Shown in pieces: positions 1-8,293 of a stretch of DNA of 64,000 nucleotides. The DNA lies in assembly GCA_002686835.1 (NCBI GenBank), contig NYYP01000023.1, positions 1 through 64,000 on the forward strand, in the 5' to 3' direction. Under the pieces are notes generated by a model that saw only the letters and a program-made list of their open reading frames with translations, was not told the origin of the DNA and made no database searches. This stretch comes from Opitutia bacterium. GTDB lineage: Bacteria > Verrucomicrobiota > Verrucomicrobiia > Opitutales > Seribacteraceae. Numbering within the stretch: position 1 is the stretch's first letter; each line of letters starts with the position of its first letter. The translations under genes and the position numbers were made by a program.

Positions 1-1
1 A

Positions 2-1567
2 AACCCAGACTCCATGCATGCCGAACGGGTGGATGGATATAATCCTCTGGCCGTGGCCGATGCGATTAAGCGCAAGAAAGCATTGCTTGAGCAGGGCGAT
101 GGACCCGTTCTTCTGGAAACCATCACTTACCGCTATTCCGGACACTCCCCATCCGATGCATCTTCTTACCGGATCAAGGAAGAGATCGAAGCGTGGCAGG
201 CAATTGATCCTCTGGAAGCTTATGCCAAGGAAATCATTGATGCTGGCTTAGTAACCGCCGATCAGATCGATCAACGCAAGACACAGACCACTAAGGCGAT
301 GACTCAGGCATGTCGACTGGCATCAAGTTTGGAGATTTCTCCCCGTTTACCATCTGAAAAAATTGCGGGGCTTATGTTCTCCAAGCGTAAGGTAGAAAAT
401 TACGATCCCTCGCGGACACCAGAGCTTACTTTGCCTGCGGCCGAAAACCCAAGGGTACAAGCACTGGTAAAGAAATCACGGGCCGGAATCATCGACGGCA
501 AACCGGTTTCCAAAAACAAGGTATATCAATACCGCGATGCAATCTTCGAAGCTGCTTTTCATCGATTCCAGAATGATTCCACCCTGGTTGCTTACGGGGA
601 AGAAAATCGCGACTGGGGAGGTGCATTTGCCTGTTACCGTGGGTTGACTGAGTCCCTGCCTTACCATCGTTTGTTCAACTCTCCCATTTCCGAAGCCGCA
701 ATTGTTGGATCTGCGGTCGGATATGCTTTGTCCGGCGGCCGGGCCTTGGTCGAGTTGATGTATTGTGACTTTATGGGACGGGCGGGAGATGAAATATTTA
801 ACCAGCTGGCCAAGTGGCAAAGTATGTCCGCTTGTGTTTTGGAAATGCCCGTGGTTTTGCGCGTATCGGTGGGTTCAAAATATGGTGCCCAGCACTCTCA
901 GGATTGGTGTGCGATCTGTAATCATATTCCTGGCTTACAGGTTGTTTTCCCATCCACGCCCTATGATGCCAAGGGAATGCTCAATACCGCACTTGCTGGG
1001 AGCGACCCGGTGGTATTCTTTGAGAGCCAGCGCCTCTATGATATTGGTGAGCTCTTCGAAAAAGAAGTACCCGAGGGATATTACGAAGTGCCTTTCGGGC
1101 CTCCTGCCCAGCGCCGGGTGGGTAGTGATGTTACCATCATTACCGTGGGTGCCACGATGTACCGGGCACTGGAAGCCGCTGATATTCTGGAGCAAAAATA
1201 CGGCGTGACCGCAGATGTGTTTGATTGTCGTTCGATCACCCCGCTTGACTATGAACCACTGGTTGAATCGGTTCGCAAAACCGGCAAGGTCTTACTTTCT
1301 TCCGATGCCTGTGAACGTGGATCTGTGATGCAAGACATCGCTTCTAATCTTAGCCAACTGGCATTTGATGAACTGGATGCACCGCCCGTGGTTGTTGGTT
1401 CCCGCAATTGGATCACTCCATGTGCAGAGGTCGAAGAAGACTTCTTCCCCCAACCCGAGTGGATGATCGACGCGATTCATCAAAATATTATGCCTCTCCC
1501 CGGTCATGTGATGAGTACCAATCCGACCACCGGAGAATTGATCAAGCGATATAAGGAAGGGGTATAG
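2..1567 (+). CDS. 2-oxoacid dehydrogenase E1, alpha and beta subunits fused (5' truncated)
   Basis: This is the thiamine-diphosphate-dependent E1 component of a pyruvate/branched-chain/acetoin-type 2-oxoacid dehydrogenase. The frame is open to the left edge, so the true start lies outside the window and the ATG at 14 is internal. The first ~150 visible residues are the C-terminal part of E1 alpha ([11 protein letters not shown], then [10 protein letters not shown]). From about residue 168 an E1 beta domain follows ([40 protein letters not shown]), ending in the transketolase C-terminal domain. Alpha and beta are usually separate genes, so this is a fusion. The class II aldolase gene starts 19 bp downstream, which suggests one operon. 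The substrate cannot be told from sequence. No E2 or E3 gene is present in the visible part. Confidence 0.88.
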   Translation, partial: NPDSMHAERVDGYNPLAVADAIKRKKALLEQGDGPVLLETITYRYSGHSPSDASSYRIKEEIEAWQAIDPLEAYAKEIIDAGLVTADQIDQRKTQTTKAMTQACRLASSLEISPRLPSEKIAGLMFSKRKVENYDPSRTPELTLPAAENPRVQALVKKSRAGIIDGKPVSKNKVYQYRDAIFEAAFHRFQNDSTLVAYGEENRDWGGAFACYRGLTESLPYHRLFNSPISEAAIVGSAVGYALSGGRALVELMYCDFMGRAGDEIFNQLAKWQSMSACVLEMPVVLRVSVGSKYGAQHSQDWCAICNHIPGLQVVFPSTPYDAKGMLNTALAGSDPVVFFESQRLYDIGELFEKEVPEGYYEVPFGPPAQRRVGSDVTIITVGATMYRALEAADILEQKYGVTADVFDCRSITPLDYEPLVESVRKTGKVLLSSDACERGSVMQDIASNLSQLAFDELDAPPVVVGSRNWITPCAEVEEDFFPQPEWMIDAIHQNIMPLPGHVMSTNPTTGELIKRYKEGV

Positions 1568-1586
1568 TTTTACACGGTTACTCAAA

Positions 1587-2321
1587 ATGAGTTATCTGGA
1601 AAAACATTCGGACAAGGTAGACACCTTTGTCGGTGTCTGCCATCACCTGGCTGCCAAACAGTATGTCACCGGACATGGTGGCAACCTGGCCTGGAAACTT
1701 GAGGAAGATGTTATCCTGATCACTCCGACCAAGCACAACAAGGGAGATGTAAGCCGGGACAATGTCGTGTTTATTAACCTTGCCGGGGAAACCATCGAGG
1801 GATCCGTTAAACCAACTGGTGAGACCCCCATGTATGTAAACTTCTTCCGTGAGCGCCCCGATGTACAGTCGGTGCTTCATTGCCACCCGCCCCACCTGAA
1901 TGCGTTTGCGATCTCGGATTCGAAGAACTATCACATGCGTCCTTTGTTTCCGGAAACAATTACTGAGGTAGGGCCCGTGCCTGTGGTTCCTTATGGGGAG
2001 CCATTGACTCAAAAATTGGCGGATAATTTTTTGCCATTTTTACCGAAGTACAATGGATTCCTCATGGAAAATCACGGCTATGTGTTTCTTACTCCGTGGG
2101 ATATTAAATGGGCTCAGATGTGCACAGACTTGTTAGAAATGACAGCGCTTCATATTATTCATGCCCGGAGTCTCGGAGGAAATATCAAGGAGATTGGTTA
2201 TGAAGATCTTCGGGATATGGGCAACATTATGAGTACCCGTGGTCTTCCATTACCCGGTGCTCCTGGCGAATGGAACAGCCTGGAGGAAATGTATTATCCG
2301 GACGGTCCACCTGCATCCTAA
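1587..2321 (+). CDS. class II aldolase/adducin family protein (sugar-phosphate aldolase)
   Basis: This is a 244-residue zinc-dependent class II aldolase of the FucA/RhaD/AraD fold. These enzymes cleave ketose 1-phosphates to DHAP plus an aldehyde, or epimerise ribulose 5-phosphate. Visible motifs are the phosphate-binding loop GHGGN (about residues 29-33), a Glu in TGETPMY (79), the zinc ligands of HCHPPH (98-103) and a third His in ENHGY (163). Length is slightly above the ~215 residues of FucA. It lies 19 bp after the E1 gene and 18 bp before the SorE-like gene. The neighbouring SorD/SorE-like reductases suggest a ketose-phosphate intermediate, but the exact sugar is an inference. Confidence 0.85.
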   Translation: MSYLEKHSDKVDTFVGVCHHLAAKQYVTGHGGNLAWKLEEDVILITPTKHNKGDVSRDNVVFINLAGETIEGSVKPTGETPMYVNFFRERPDVQSVLHCHPPHLNAFAISDSKNYHMRPLFPETITEVGPVPVVPYGEPLTQKLADNFLPFLPKYNGFLMENHGYVFLTPWDIKWAQMCTDLLEMTALHIIHARSLGGNIKEIGYEDLRDMGNIMSTRGLPLPGAPGEWNSLEEMYYPDGPPAS

Positions 2322-2339
2322 TTTCTTAGATTATATTTT

Positions 2340-4154
2340 ATGCCTACCACCAAGATTGATCGTGCCCGGGAACTCGCGGAGCGTGCCCGGACTTCTCATC
2401 ACGGGGTCTATCTCACTGGACCCAATCAGGTACAGGTCCTCGACGACGAACTACCTGAAAGTGCCTTAAATGGAGAGAACTATTTACTGGCCAGTTTTGG
2501 AAATTGCCGCTGTGCATCCGATGCCAAAGCAATCCGTCAGTTTGATGCTCATGCCCGGGTGCCATCCGGTACCGATCGCATTGCTCTTGGTCATGAAACC
2601 TTACAGCTCGTGCTCGAAGCACCTGAGGGATCCAATGTAAAATCTGGGGATGTGGTGGTGGTCACTCCAGGTCATGCCACCGAACCAATTGACCCACTTA
2701 CCTTTGAACCAAGTGATTCGGGTGTACTTTCGGCACTTGGGTATTCCTACCGTTACCTGGGTGGATTGCGTCAGTTCAATTTTGTCCCAGCTGGAGCCCC
2801 CGCTTATGTGAAAGCTCAGGGGTTTGGTGATTTTTTCAATGCGGTCAATCCTGCGGATACCACCAGTCTGGTAACCCTGGCTCATGCCGAGCCCTTTGCC
2901 TGCAATTACGGGACAAATAAGCACATCTATACTTTCGGGGAGGATGGTGAATTCCGTTACGGTGTGCCCCCGAAGGCAATCGTTGCCTACCTCTCTGGTA
3001 CAGCACGTATGGCCATGATCAACCTGACCATTGTGGCCAGTGTGCCCGACGAGGACTTACCTCCTGTTGTTTATATTACCGGTTCTCAGGCCAAGTTGGA
3101 TGAGATGGAAGAATATGCCCTGATCAAGGATTTGCGATTACGTGGAACCCGGGTGGTCCTGATTGACCGCAAGGACCCCGAAATCATTTCCAAACTCACT
3201 GAATTCGGGAAGCCTGCGGTGGTCTGGACCAATTATGCTTCCAGGGAAACCTATGAGCAGGCCAGTGCGATCATGGCAGAAGGGGGCAATCTGAACAGCT
3301 ATGCCGGAGCGGTGGATCCTGATCTTTCCTTTACTATGCCAATTGCGAAAGCACCTGCTTTTGATGATTTTGCAGAGGAAGCCCATTTCCAGATTGAGGA
3401 GATGCACCATAACCTTTCACCGAATGACTTGAACCGTCACCGTGGCCTGGCCAAAGACCCAAAGGTTGCCCTGCTTGGGTTTGAAGCTGGTTCAGCGAGA
3501 GAGGGTGCTTACCTAAATCAGCTTCCCGAAGGCACCGGAGTATTGCTATCCCTTGATGGGGAGGCCCGGGAAGGTTACAACACCTGTCTGCTTCAGGAGG
3601 GTGGGTTTACTGATGTATTTATTGCAGGTACCGGGGAGGATGCAGTTGCTGCGTATGCTGCGATCGAAACCCAGCTTGCCCGTTCTGCGGCAGTCAATTT
3701 TGTCGATGGCGATGCAAATGTACCCATTCGTTCGAAAAATGCTCATTATGTAACCCGTCATCAAATTTGCGGGAAAAATGTTCCCTGGTATATGACCAAT
3801 ACCTCTGAGCCCCATGCCGACGATATGCTTGTGCAGGCTTCTAGTCCGGTATCTTTTGACTGGATGGTCAAAGGAGTGTGCGGATTACAGAATGTTCCCA
3901 CCATGATGGAAGAGGTGGAAGCGACTCAGCCCTTTGGGTCCTTCTTTGCCTTTGCCGAACTGGAAGATCTTCCCTGGGTGGAAACCACCGCGTCTGCTTT
4001 CCGTGAAGCCGGCGAAAAAGTTGATGGGTCTGCCAAACAAGCACTCCTTGCTGGTGCGGATGCCCTGGCAATCAATAACGATGTCTGGGGAAGAAATGTG
4101 GAAGAAGCCCTGTACGAAGGGTATGGTCTGACCCATCCGCTCAATCTCGCATAG
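2340..4154 (+). CDS. SorE-like medium-chain dehydrogenase-related protein, 604 aa
   Basis: The first ~330 residues resemble the L-sorbose-1-phosphate reductase (SorE) branch of the MDR superfamily. There is a GroES-like N-terminus with GNCRCASDAKAIRQ and ALGHETLQLVLEAPEG, then GDVVVVTPGHA, an EPFACNYGTNKHIY segment, and a Rossmann-like region. The nucleotide-binding glycine motif is degenerate (LSGTARMAMINL, where GxGxxG would be expected). About 270 further residues form a C-terminal half that I do not recognise. Typical MDR enzymes are 340-410 residues, so this is unusually long. It sits between the aldolase and the SorD-like SDR (29 bp gap), the same pairing as SorE with SorD in sorbose operons. 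Loss of dehydrogenase activity is possible. Function is inferred only. Confidence 0.6.
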   Translation: MPTTKIDRARELAERARTSHHGVYLTGPNQVQVLDDELPESALNGENYLLASFGNCRCASDAKAIRQFDAHARVPSGTDRIALGHETLQLVLEAPEGSNVKSGDVVVVTPGHATEPIDPLTFEPSDSGVLSALGYSYRYLGGLRQFNFVPAGAPAYVKAQGFGDFFNAVNPADTTSLVTLAHAEPFACNYGTNKHIYTFGEDGEFRYGVPPKAIVAYLSGTARMAMINLTIVASVPDEDLPPVVYITGSQAKLDEMEEYALIKDLRLRGTRVVLIDRKDPEIISKLTEFGKPAVVWTNYASRETYEQASAIMAEGGNLNSYAGAVDPDLSFTMPIAKAPAFDDFAEEAHFQIEEMHHNLSPNDLNRHRGLAKDPKVALLGFEAGSAREGAYLNQLPEGTGVLLSLDGEAREGYNTCLLQEGGFTDVFIAGTGEDAVAAYAAIETQLARSAAVNFVDGDANVPIRSKNAHYVTRHQICGKNVPWYMTNTSEPHADDMLVQASSPVSFDWMVKGVCGLQNVPTMMEEVEATQPFGSFFAFAELEDLPWVETTASAFREAGEKVDGSAKQALLAGADALAINNDVWGRNVEEALYEGYGLTHPLNLA

Positions 4155-4183
4155 ATCAATTTTAATCAAAAAACACAAATATT

Positions 4184-5005
4184 ATGAGTTGGACAAATTT
4201 AGAAGGTAAAGTGGTGATCATAACGGGCGGAGCTGCCGGGATTGGACTGGCAGTTGCCCAGGGATTCGTGGAAGTCGGTGCCAAGGTAATGATTGCAGAT
4301 TTTGCCGAAGATGCCGGACAGAAAGCTGCCGAGGAAGTTTCCCAAAAGGGATCCGGAGAGGCTGCCTTTGCCCGTTGTGATGTCTCCAGCAAAGCGGATG
4401 TGGACGCCGTGGTTGCCAGGACAATTGAAAAGTGGGGCACAGTGGATGCACTGGTCAACAATGCGGGGATCAATATTCCACGCCTTCTCGTCGATCCAGC
4501 CGGTAAGGAAGAATTAACCGAGGATGTTTGGGACAAGGTATTTGCAGTGAATGTGAAGGGACAGTTCCTTTTTGCTCAGGCGGTGGCACGGGTCTTTTTT
4601 CAGCAGTCCAAACCTGGTGTGTTGATCAATATGTCATCCGAGTCCGGGCAGGAGGGAAGCGAAGGACAAAGCGTCTATGCTGCCACCAAGGCGGCTAATC
4701 ATAACCTTACCCGATCATGGGCGAAGGAATTGGGTAAGTCCAACATCCGTGTGGTCGGAGTGGCTCCCGGAATTATGGAAACCACGGGTATGCGCAGTCT
4801 CGCCTATGAGGAATCACTCGCTTACACCCGTGGGATTTCGGTGGAAGAATTACGCTCTAAATATGGCAGTGTATCTTCTATCCCTCTGGGTCGTAGTGGA
4901 AAGCTCACGGAAGTTGCAGATCTGGTTGTCTACCTGGCTTCTGACCGGGCATCTTACTTACACGGAACCACCGTAAATCTTTCTGGCGGTAAATCCCGGG
5001 GGTAG
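4184..5005 (+). CDS. SorD-like short-chain dehydrogenase (sorbitol-6-phosphate 2-dehydrogenase family)
   Basis: This is a 273-residue classical SDR expected to use NAD(H) to interconvert a polyol phosphate and a ketose phosphate. Motifs are TGGAAGIGLA near residue 14, an acidic residue after beta-2 (IADF) favouring NAD, NNAGIN, and the catalytic Ser and YAATK. The C-terminal half (VAPGIMETTGMRSLAYEESLAYTRG, then PLGRSGKLTEVADL and NLSGGKSRG) closely follows the SorD glucitol-6-phosphate dehydrogenase pattern rather than general FabG-type SDRs. It is the last gene of the E1-aldolase-SorE-like operon and is followed 19 bp later by a hairpin. The substrate is inferred from family resemblance. 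Confidence 0.8.
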   Translation: MSWTNLEGKVVIITGGAAGIGLAVAQGFVEVGAKVMIADFAEDAGQKAAEEVSQKGSGEAAFARCDVSSKADVDAVVARTIEKWGTVDALVNNAGINIPRLLVDPAGKEELTEDVWDKVFAVNVKGQFLFAQAVARVFFQQSKPGVLINMSSESGQEGSEGQSVYAATKAANHNLTRSWAKELGKSNIRVVGVAPGIMETTGMRSLAYEESLAYTRGISVEELRSKYGSVSSIPLGRSGKLTEVADLVVYLASDRASYLHGTTVNLSGGKSRG

Positions 5006-5024
5006 CATTTTATATTCTAATCAT

Positions 5025-5045
5025 CCTCTGATTGTGGGTCAGAGG
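5025..5045 (+). terminator. hairpin at the end of the sor-like operon
   Basis: A perfect 7-bp inverted repeat (CCTCTGA, 7-nt loop, TCAGAGG) begins 19 bp after the SorD-like stop codon. It is followed by an AT-rich stretch (gaagaataatttta) rather than a clean T run. It probably helps end transcription before the next gene, but it is an imperfect intrinsic terminator. Confidence 0.45.
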
Positions 5046-5116
5046 TGAAGAATAATTTTATCAGGTCTCATGTAATTTTACTTGTACGATAGAATTACCT
5101 AATTTTGCATAGTTGT

Positions 5117-6439
5117 ATGAATTCACGCCGCGCTTTCCTACGACTTGCATCCTCGTCCGTTTTTTTCCCCTATGTAGCCAAGACATCATGGGCTAAGGTA
5201 TCACCATCCAATCGTTTGTACCATGCAAGCTTTGGCGGGCAAGGCATGGCCAAAACGGATCTTAGAAAAATAGCCAGTCATTCCAATGTAACCGTACGGG
5301 CGATTGCTGAGATTGATCCATCCAGAAGAAAGCAAGCTCAGGCTCTTTTTAAGGAGGCAAAGATTTACGCAGATTGGCGGGAGATGTTGGAAAAGGAAGG
5401 AGACTCCCTCGACTCAGTCAATATATCCACCCCGGATCATATGCATGCACCACAAGCGATGTTGGCGATGCAAAAAGGGATTCATATTTATGGACAAAAG
5501 CCTCTCACCCATGGGGTGGCAGAATCGAGAGCACTGACAGAGTACGCCCGCAAGAATAAGATTATTACCCAAATGGGGATCCAATGCCACTCCACCCAGG
5601 AATACCGTACCGCCGTGCGGATTGTACATGATGGGATTATTGGAAAACTGGTGGAGGCTCATTCTTTTAGTGACAAAACCTGGGGAGACCCTGAACCACG
5701 ACCTGAGCGCAAAGATCAAATTCCTGCGGGGCTTGATTGGGATCAATGGGTTGGCCCGGCACCTTACCATGACTTTATCAAAGGATACTACCACCCAGGG
5801 AAATGGAGAAAGCGACTTGATTACGGAGGGGGTACTTTTGGGGATATGGGTTGTCACATTTATGATCCAACCTTCAAGGCACTTGGTCTGACATATCCCA
5901 TATCCTTAAGGTCGGAAGGACCTGTGCCAAACAAACACAACTGGGCAGTGGATGCAGTGGTTCATTATCTCTTTCCCAAGACTCCCCATTCTGAGGGTGA
6001 GCAACTTCCGGTCACTTGGTATGATGGTGCTGCCCGGCCTCCTTCCAGGATCTCCAGTTTGCTTGAAGGGAAGGCACTACCCAAGCAAGGTTCGGTTATT
6101 GTGGGGACCGAAGGGGTGATGTTGCTCCCTCATTTGGGTATGCCCAGTCTGTATCCGAAAAAGAAATTTTTGAAGTTTAAATTACCAGTAGTTAAAGGGT
6201 CCAATCACTGGCATGATTTTATTGATTCTGTTCTAGGTAGAAAGTCCCTGCCTTCAGCAAACTTTGATTATGCTGGGCCGCTCACTGAAACCGTTTTATT
6301 AGGAGGTATTGCATCCAGGTTTAAGGGAGAGGAACTGAAATGGAATGCCCCAGCACTCGAGTTTACGGGTCATGGCGCAGCCACATCTTTTGTACGCCGA
6401 AAATATCGGAGTGGCTGGGAAGTGGAAGGTCTTGGTTGA
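5117..6439 (+). CDS. Gfo/Idh/MocA family oxidoreductase with Tat signal
   Basis: This is an NAD(P)-dependent sugar or cyclitol oxidoreductase of the exported type common in Planctomycetota and Verrucomicrobiota. I chose the ATG at 5117 because it places the twin-arginine motif NSRRAFLRLASS at the N-terminus; the ORF track starts at an upstream TTG. After the Tat signal comes a Rossmann domain (FGGQGMA, then AIAEIDPSRR) with STPDHMHA. The usual EKP motif is replaced by GQKPL. The C-terminal domain has DYGGGTFGDMGCHIYDP. It is probably periplasmic. It follows the sor-like operon after ~110 bp with a hairpin between, so it is likely a separate unit. Substrate unknown; the nearby sulfatases suggest polysaccharide use. 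Confidence 0.82.
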   Translation: MNSRRAFLRLASSSVFFPYVAKTSWAKVSPSNRLYHASFGGQGMAKTDLRKIASHSNVTVRAIAEIDPSRRKQAQALFKEAKIYADWREMLEKEGDSLDSVNISTPDHMHAPQAMLAMQKGIHIYGQKPLTHGVAESRALTEYARKNKIITQMGIQCHSTQEYRTAVRIVHDGIIGKLVEAHSFSDKTWGDPEPRPERKDQIPAGLDWDQWVGPAPYHDFIKGYYHPGKWRKRLDYGGGTFGDMGCHIYDPTFKALGLTYPISLRSEGPVPNKHNWAVDAVVHYLFPKTPHSEGEQLPVTWYDGAARPPSRISSLLEGKALPKQGSVIVGTEGVMLLPHLGMPSLYPKKKFLKFKLPVVKGSNHWHDFIDSVLGRKSLPSANFDYAGPLTETVLLGGIASRFKGEELKWNAPALEFTGHGAATSFVRRKYRSGWEVEGLG

Positions 6440-6449
6440 GCCAAAAAAA

Positions 6450-6469
6450 AGCACCGAATGCACGGTGCT
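6450..6469 (-). terminator. intrinsic terminator, polarity fits the minus strand
   Basis: A 7-bp stem (AGCACCG, 6-nt loop, CGGTGCT) is directly preceded on the plus strand by eight A residues, which read as a T run after the stem on the minus strand. It lies ~155 bp past the stop of the minus-strand sulfatase and 10 bp past the stop of the plus-strand oxidoreductase. The T run favours termination of the sulfatase transcript. Plus-strand termination would be weaker (GTTAAAAAG follows). Confidence 0.65.
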
Positions 6470-6624
6470 GTTAAAAAGATTTAAAGCCTTAAGTCTGTCG
6501 ACCTTCCTTTACGAGTAGTAGCTTTTAATATTTTGTCGAAGGAGCAGTTCTTGTACTGAATATCTTTTGTATCGGTACTATACCCCCTTTTTTTTCCAAA
6601 TTCCAATTTTTCTTAAAATTTTTT

Positions 6625-8145
6625 TCAGGAAGGTTTATATCCCTGGGGAAGGTAGCTAATTTCGCGATCATTGGGAACGGCTTTTCCCGGTGTGCAACGG
6701 CCGTTACTGACTTCTTTTTCAAGCAGTTCCAATAGCTCTTTTACTTTCTTGGGTTTCTTAGTGAATAGATTGTTTTGCTCTGCTTTGTCCCTGTTAAGAT
6801 CAAACAGCTGCATGGGGGGCAACCCGGCCTTTCTTGCACCAGCTTCATTTGGTTGGCTCCAGCCGCCACTACCCGCTGACAGACAAAGTTTCCAATTGTT
6901 TTTACGAATAGCAAAAGATCCATCGATAGAATGACTAACCAAGGTGCTTCTTTGATTCTTTTGTTTGCCATCAAACAATGGCAATAAACTAAATGAGTCC
7001 TCTCCGGCCTGGTCGTCCATTTTCTTGCCGATTATACCTGCAAGGGTTGAGTATAGATCGGTCAGGCAAACCAAAGCCTTGCTGTGTTGTCCACGGTTGA
7101 TCCTGTTGGGCCAGCGGGCAATAAGAGGAACGCGGTGTCCACCTTCATGTATATCTGACTTGGATCCACGATATCCGCCACTCGGATCATGTCCAAAACT
7201 TTTGAGTTTCGGAAAATTAGCCTCCCGAGAACATCCATTATCACTGGTGAAAAAGACCAGCGTGTTGTCATCCATACCGGCACTTTTTAAGGCTTTGAAT
7301 AAATCACCCATATGATGATCCACTTGCATGACGAAGTCTGCATAGGGGTTCATCTTGCTCATTCCTTTGAAAGGAGGAACTGGCACAATCGGAGTATGCG
7401 GAGCGGGGAGGGGAAGATAGAGGAAAAAAGGTTTATTCTCATTTGCCCGCTCTTTTATGTAAGCAATACTTTTGTCAAACAGATGGGGAAGTACCTGATC
7501 GATTTCAAAATCGGGGGCAATTGGTCCATTCCTGTACCACCCATATGGATCTTTATTTTTATGTACTCCTTCTTCGCGATTGGGTATTGCGGTTGGTCGA
7601 CCGGTGTCCACCCAGACATACGGAGGCATATCCAGGGAACCACAATGTCCATAGTAATTGGTAAATCCATTGATATCCGGACCATTTTTGACCGGCTTGG
7701 AAAAATTGATGTTTTGCCAGCCGTTACCTGTCCGGTCCCAGTCCCAACCGAGGTGCCATTTGCCAATCATCTGGGTGTGGTATCCTGCTTTTTTTAATAG
7801 ATGCCCAACGGTTGCCCGACTTGCAGGAATTAAATGCTTACTGGTTCCGCCGAGTACTCCTCGGGCAAGACGCGACCTCCAGTTATAACGGCCTGTCAGC
7901 ACACCATAGCGGGTGGGTGTGCAAACGGAACTGGAGGTGTGGGCATCATGAAAAGTGAGCCCCTCATCCGCCATCTTTTGCAGGTGTGGAGTTTTGATTT
8001 TACAATCTTTATTGGTCGGAGAGACATCGCCGATCCCCAGATCGTCCGCTAGTACAAAGATGACATTAGGGTGATTGGTAGCTTCCGTGTTCCCGATAAG
8101 AAAACTAACCAAAGTAAAAAATAAAAATGAATATATGATTTTCAT
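6625..8145 (-). CDS. secreted sulfatase (FGly type, CTPTR motif)
   Basis: This is an S1-family formylglycine sulfatase that hydrolyses sulfate esters, probably on sulfated algal polysaccharides or glycans. A Sec signal peptide covers about residues 1-22 (IIYSFLFFTLVSFLIG). The mature protein starts with the metal-binding NVIFVLADDLG (DD near 34-35), followed by the maturation motif SSVCTPTRYGVLTGRY with the Cys near residue 75 to be converted to formylglycine. GKWHLGW and TSDNGCSREA complete the active site. Length of 506 residues is normal. It is transcribed divergently from the second sulfatase across a 148-bp gap. Substrate cannot be assigned. No sulfatase-maturing enzyme lies in the window. 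Confidence 0.93.
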   Translation of the reverse strand: MKIIYSFLFFTLVSFLIGNTEATNHPNVIFVLADDLGIGDVSPTNKDCKIKTPHLQKMADEGLTFHDAHTSSSVCTPTRYGVLTGRYNWRSRLARGVLGGTSKHLIPASRATVGHLLKKAGYHTQMIGKWHLGWDWDRTGNGWQNINFSKPVKNGPDINGFTNYYGHCGSLDMPPYVWVDTGRPTAIPNREEGVHKNKDPYGWYRNGPIAPDFEIDQVLPHLFDKSIAYIKERANENKPFFLYLPLPAPHTPIVPVPPFKGMSKMNPYADFVMQVDHHMGDLFKALKSAGMDDNTLVFFTSDNGCSREANFPKLKSFGHDPSGGYRGSKSDIHEGGHRVPLIARWPNRINRGQHSKALVCLTDLYSTLAGIIGKKMDDQAGEDSFSLLPLFDGKQKNQRSTLVSHSIDGSFAIRKNNWKLCLSAGSGGWSQPNEAGARKAGLPPMQLFDLNRDKAEQNNLFTKKPKKVKELLELLEKEVSNGRCTPGKAVPNDREISYLPQGYKPS

Positions 8146-8293
8146 GAAAAATAAAATTGGCTGATAAGTTTGAATTTACCCTGAATGAACTCATTGTTTT
8201 ATCCAACTAAGAAGTCTTAGATTCGTTAAAAATAATTTTCAACCAAGCTAGAATCTCCTCGAAAGATTAAGGGAGTGTATCAATATAAGTTAC

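Noticed and set aside
5414-5857. 147-aa minus-strand ORF within the Gfo/Idh/MocA gene
   Set aside because: The plus-strand frame carries the family motifs; the antisense protein has none.
7312-7797. 161-aa plus-strand ORF across the minus-strand sulfatase
   Set aside because: It lies wholly inside a clear sulfatase reading frame, has no family motif and is best read as an antisense shadow.
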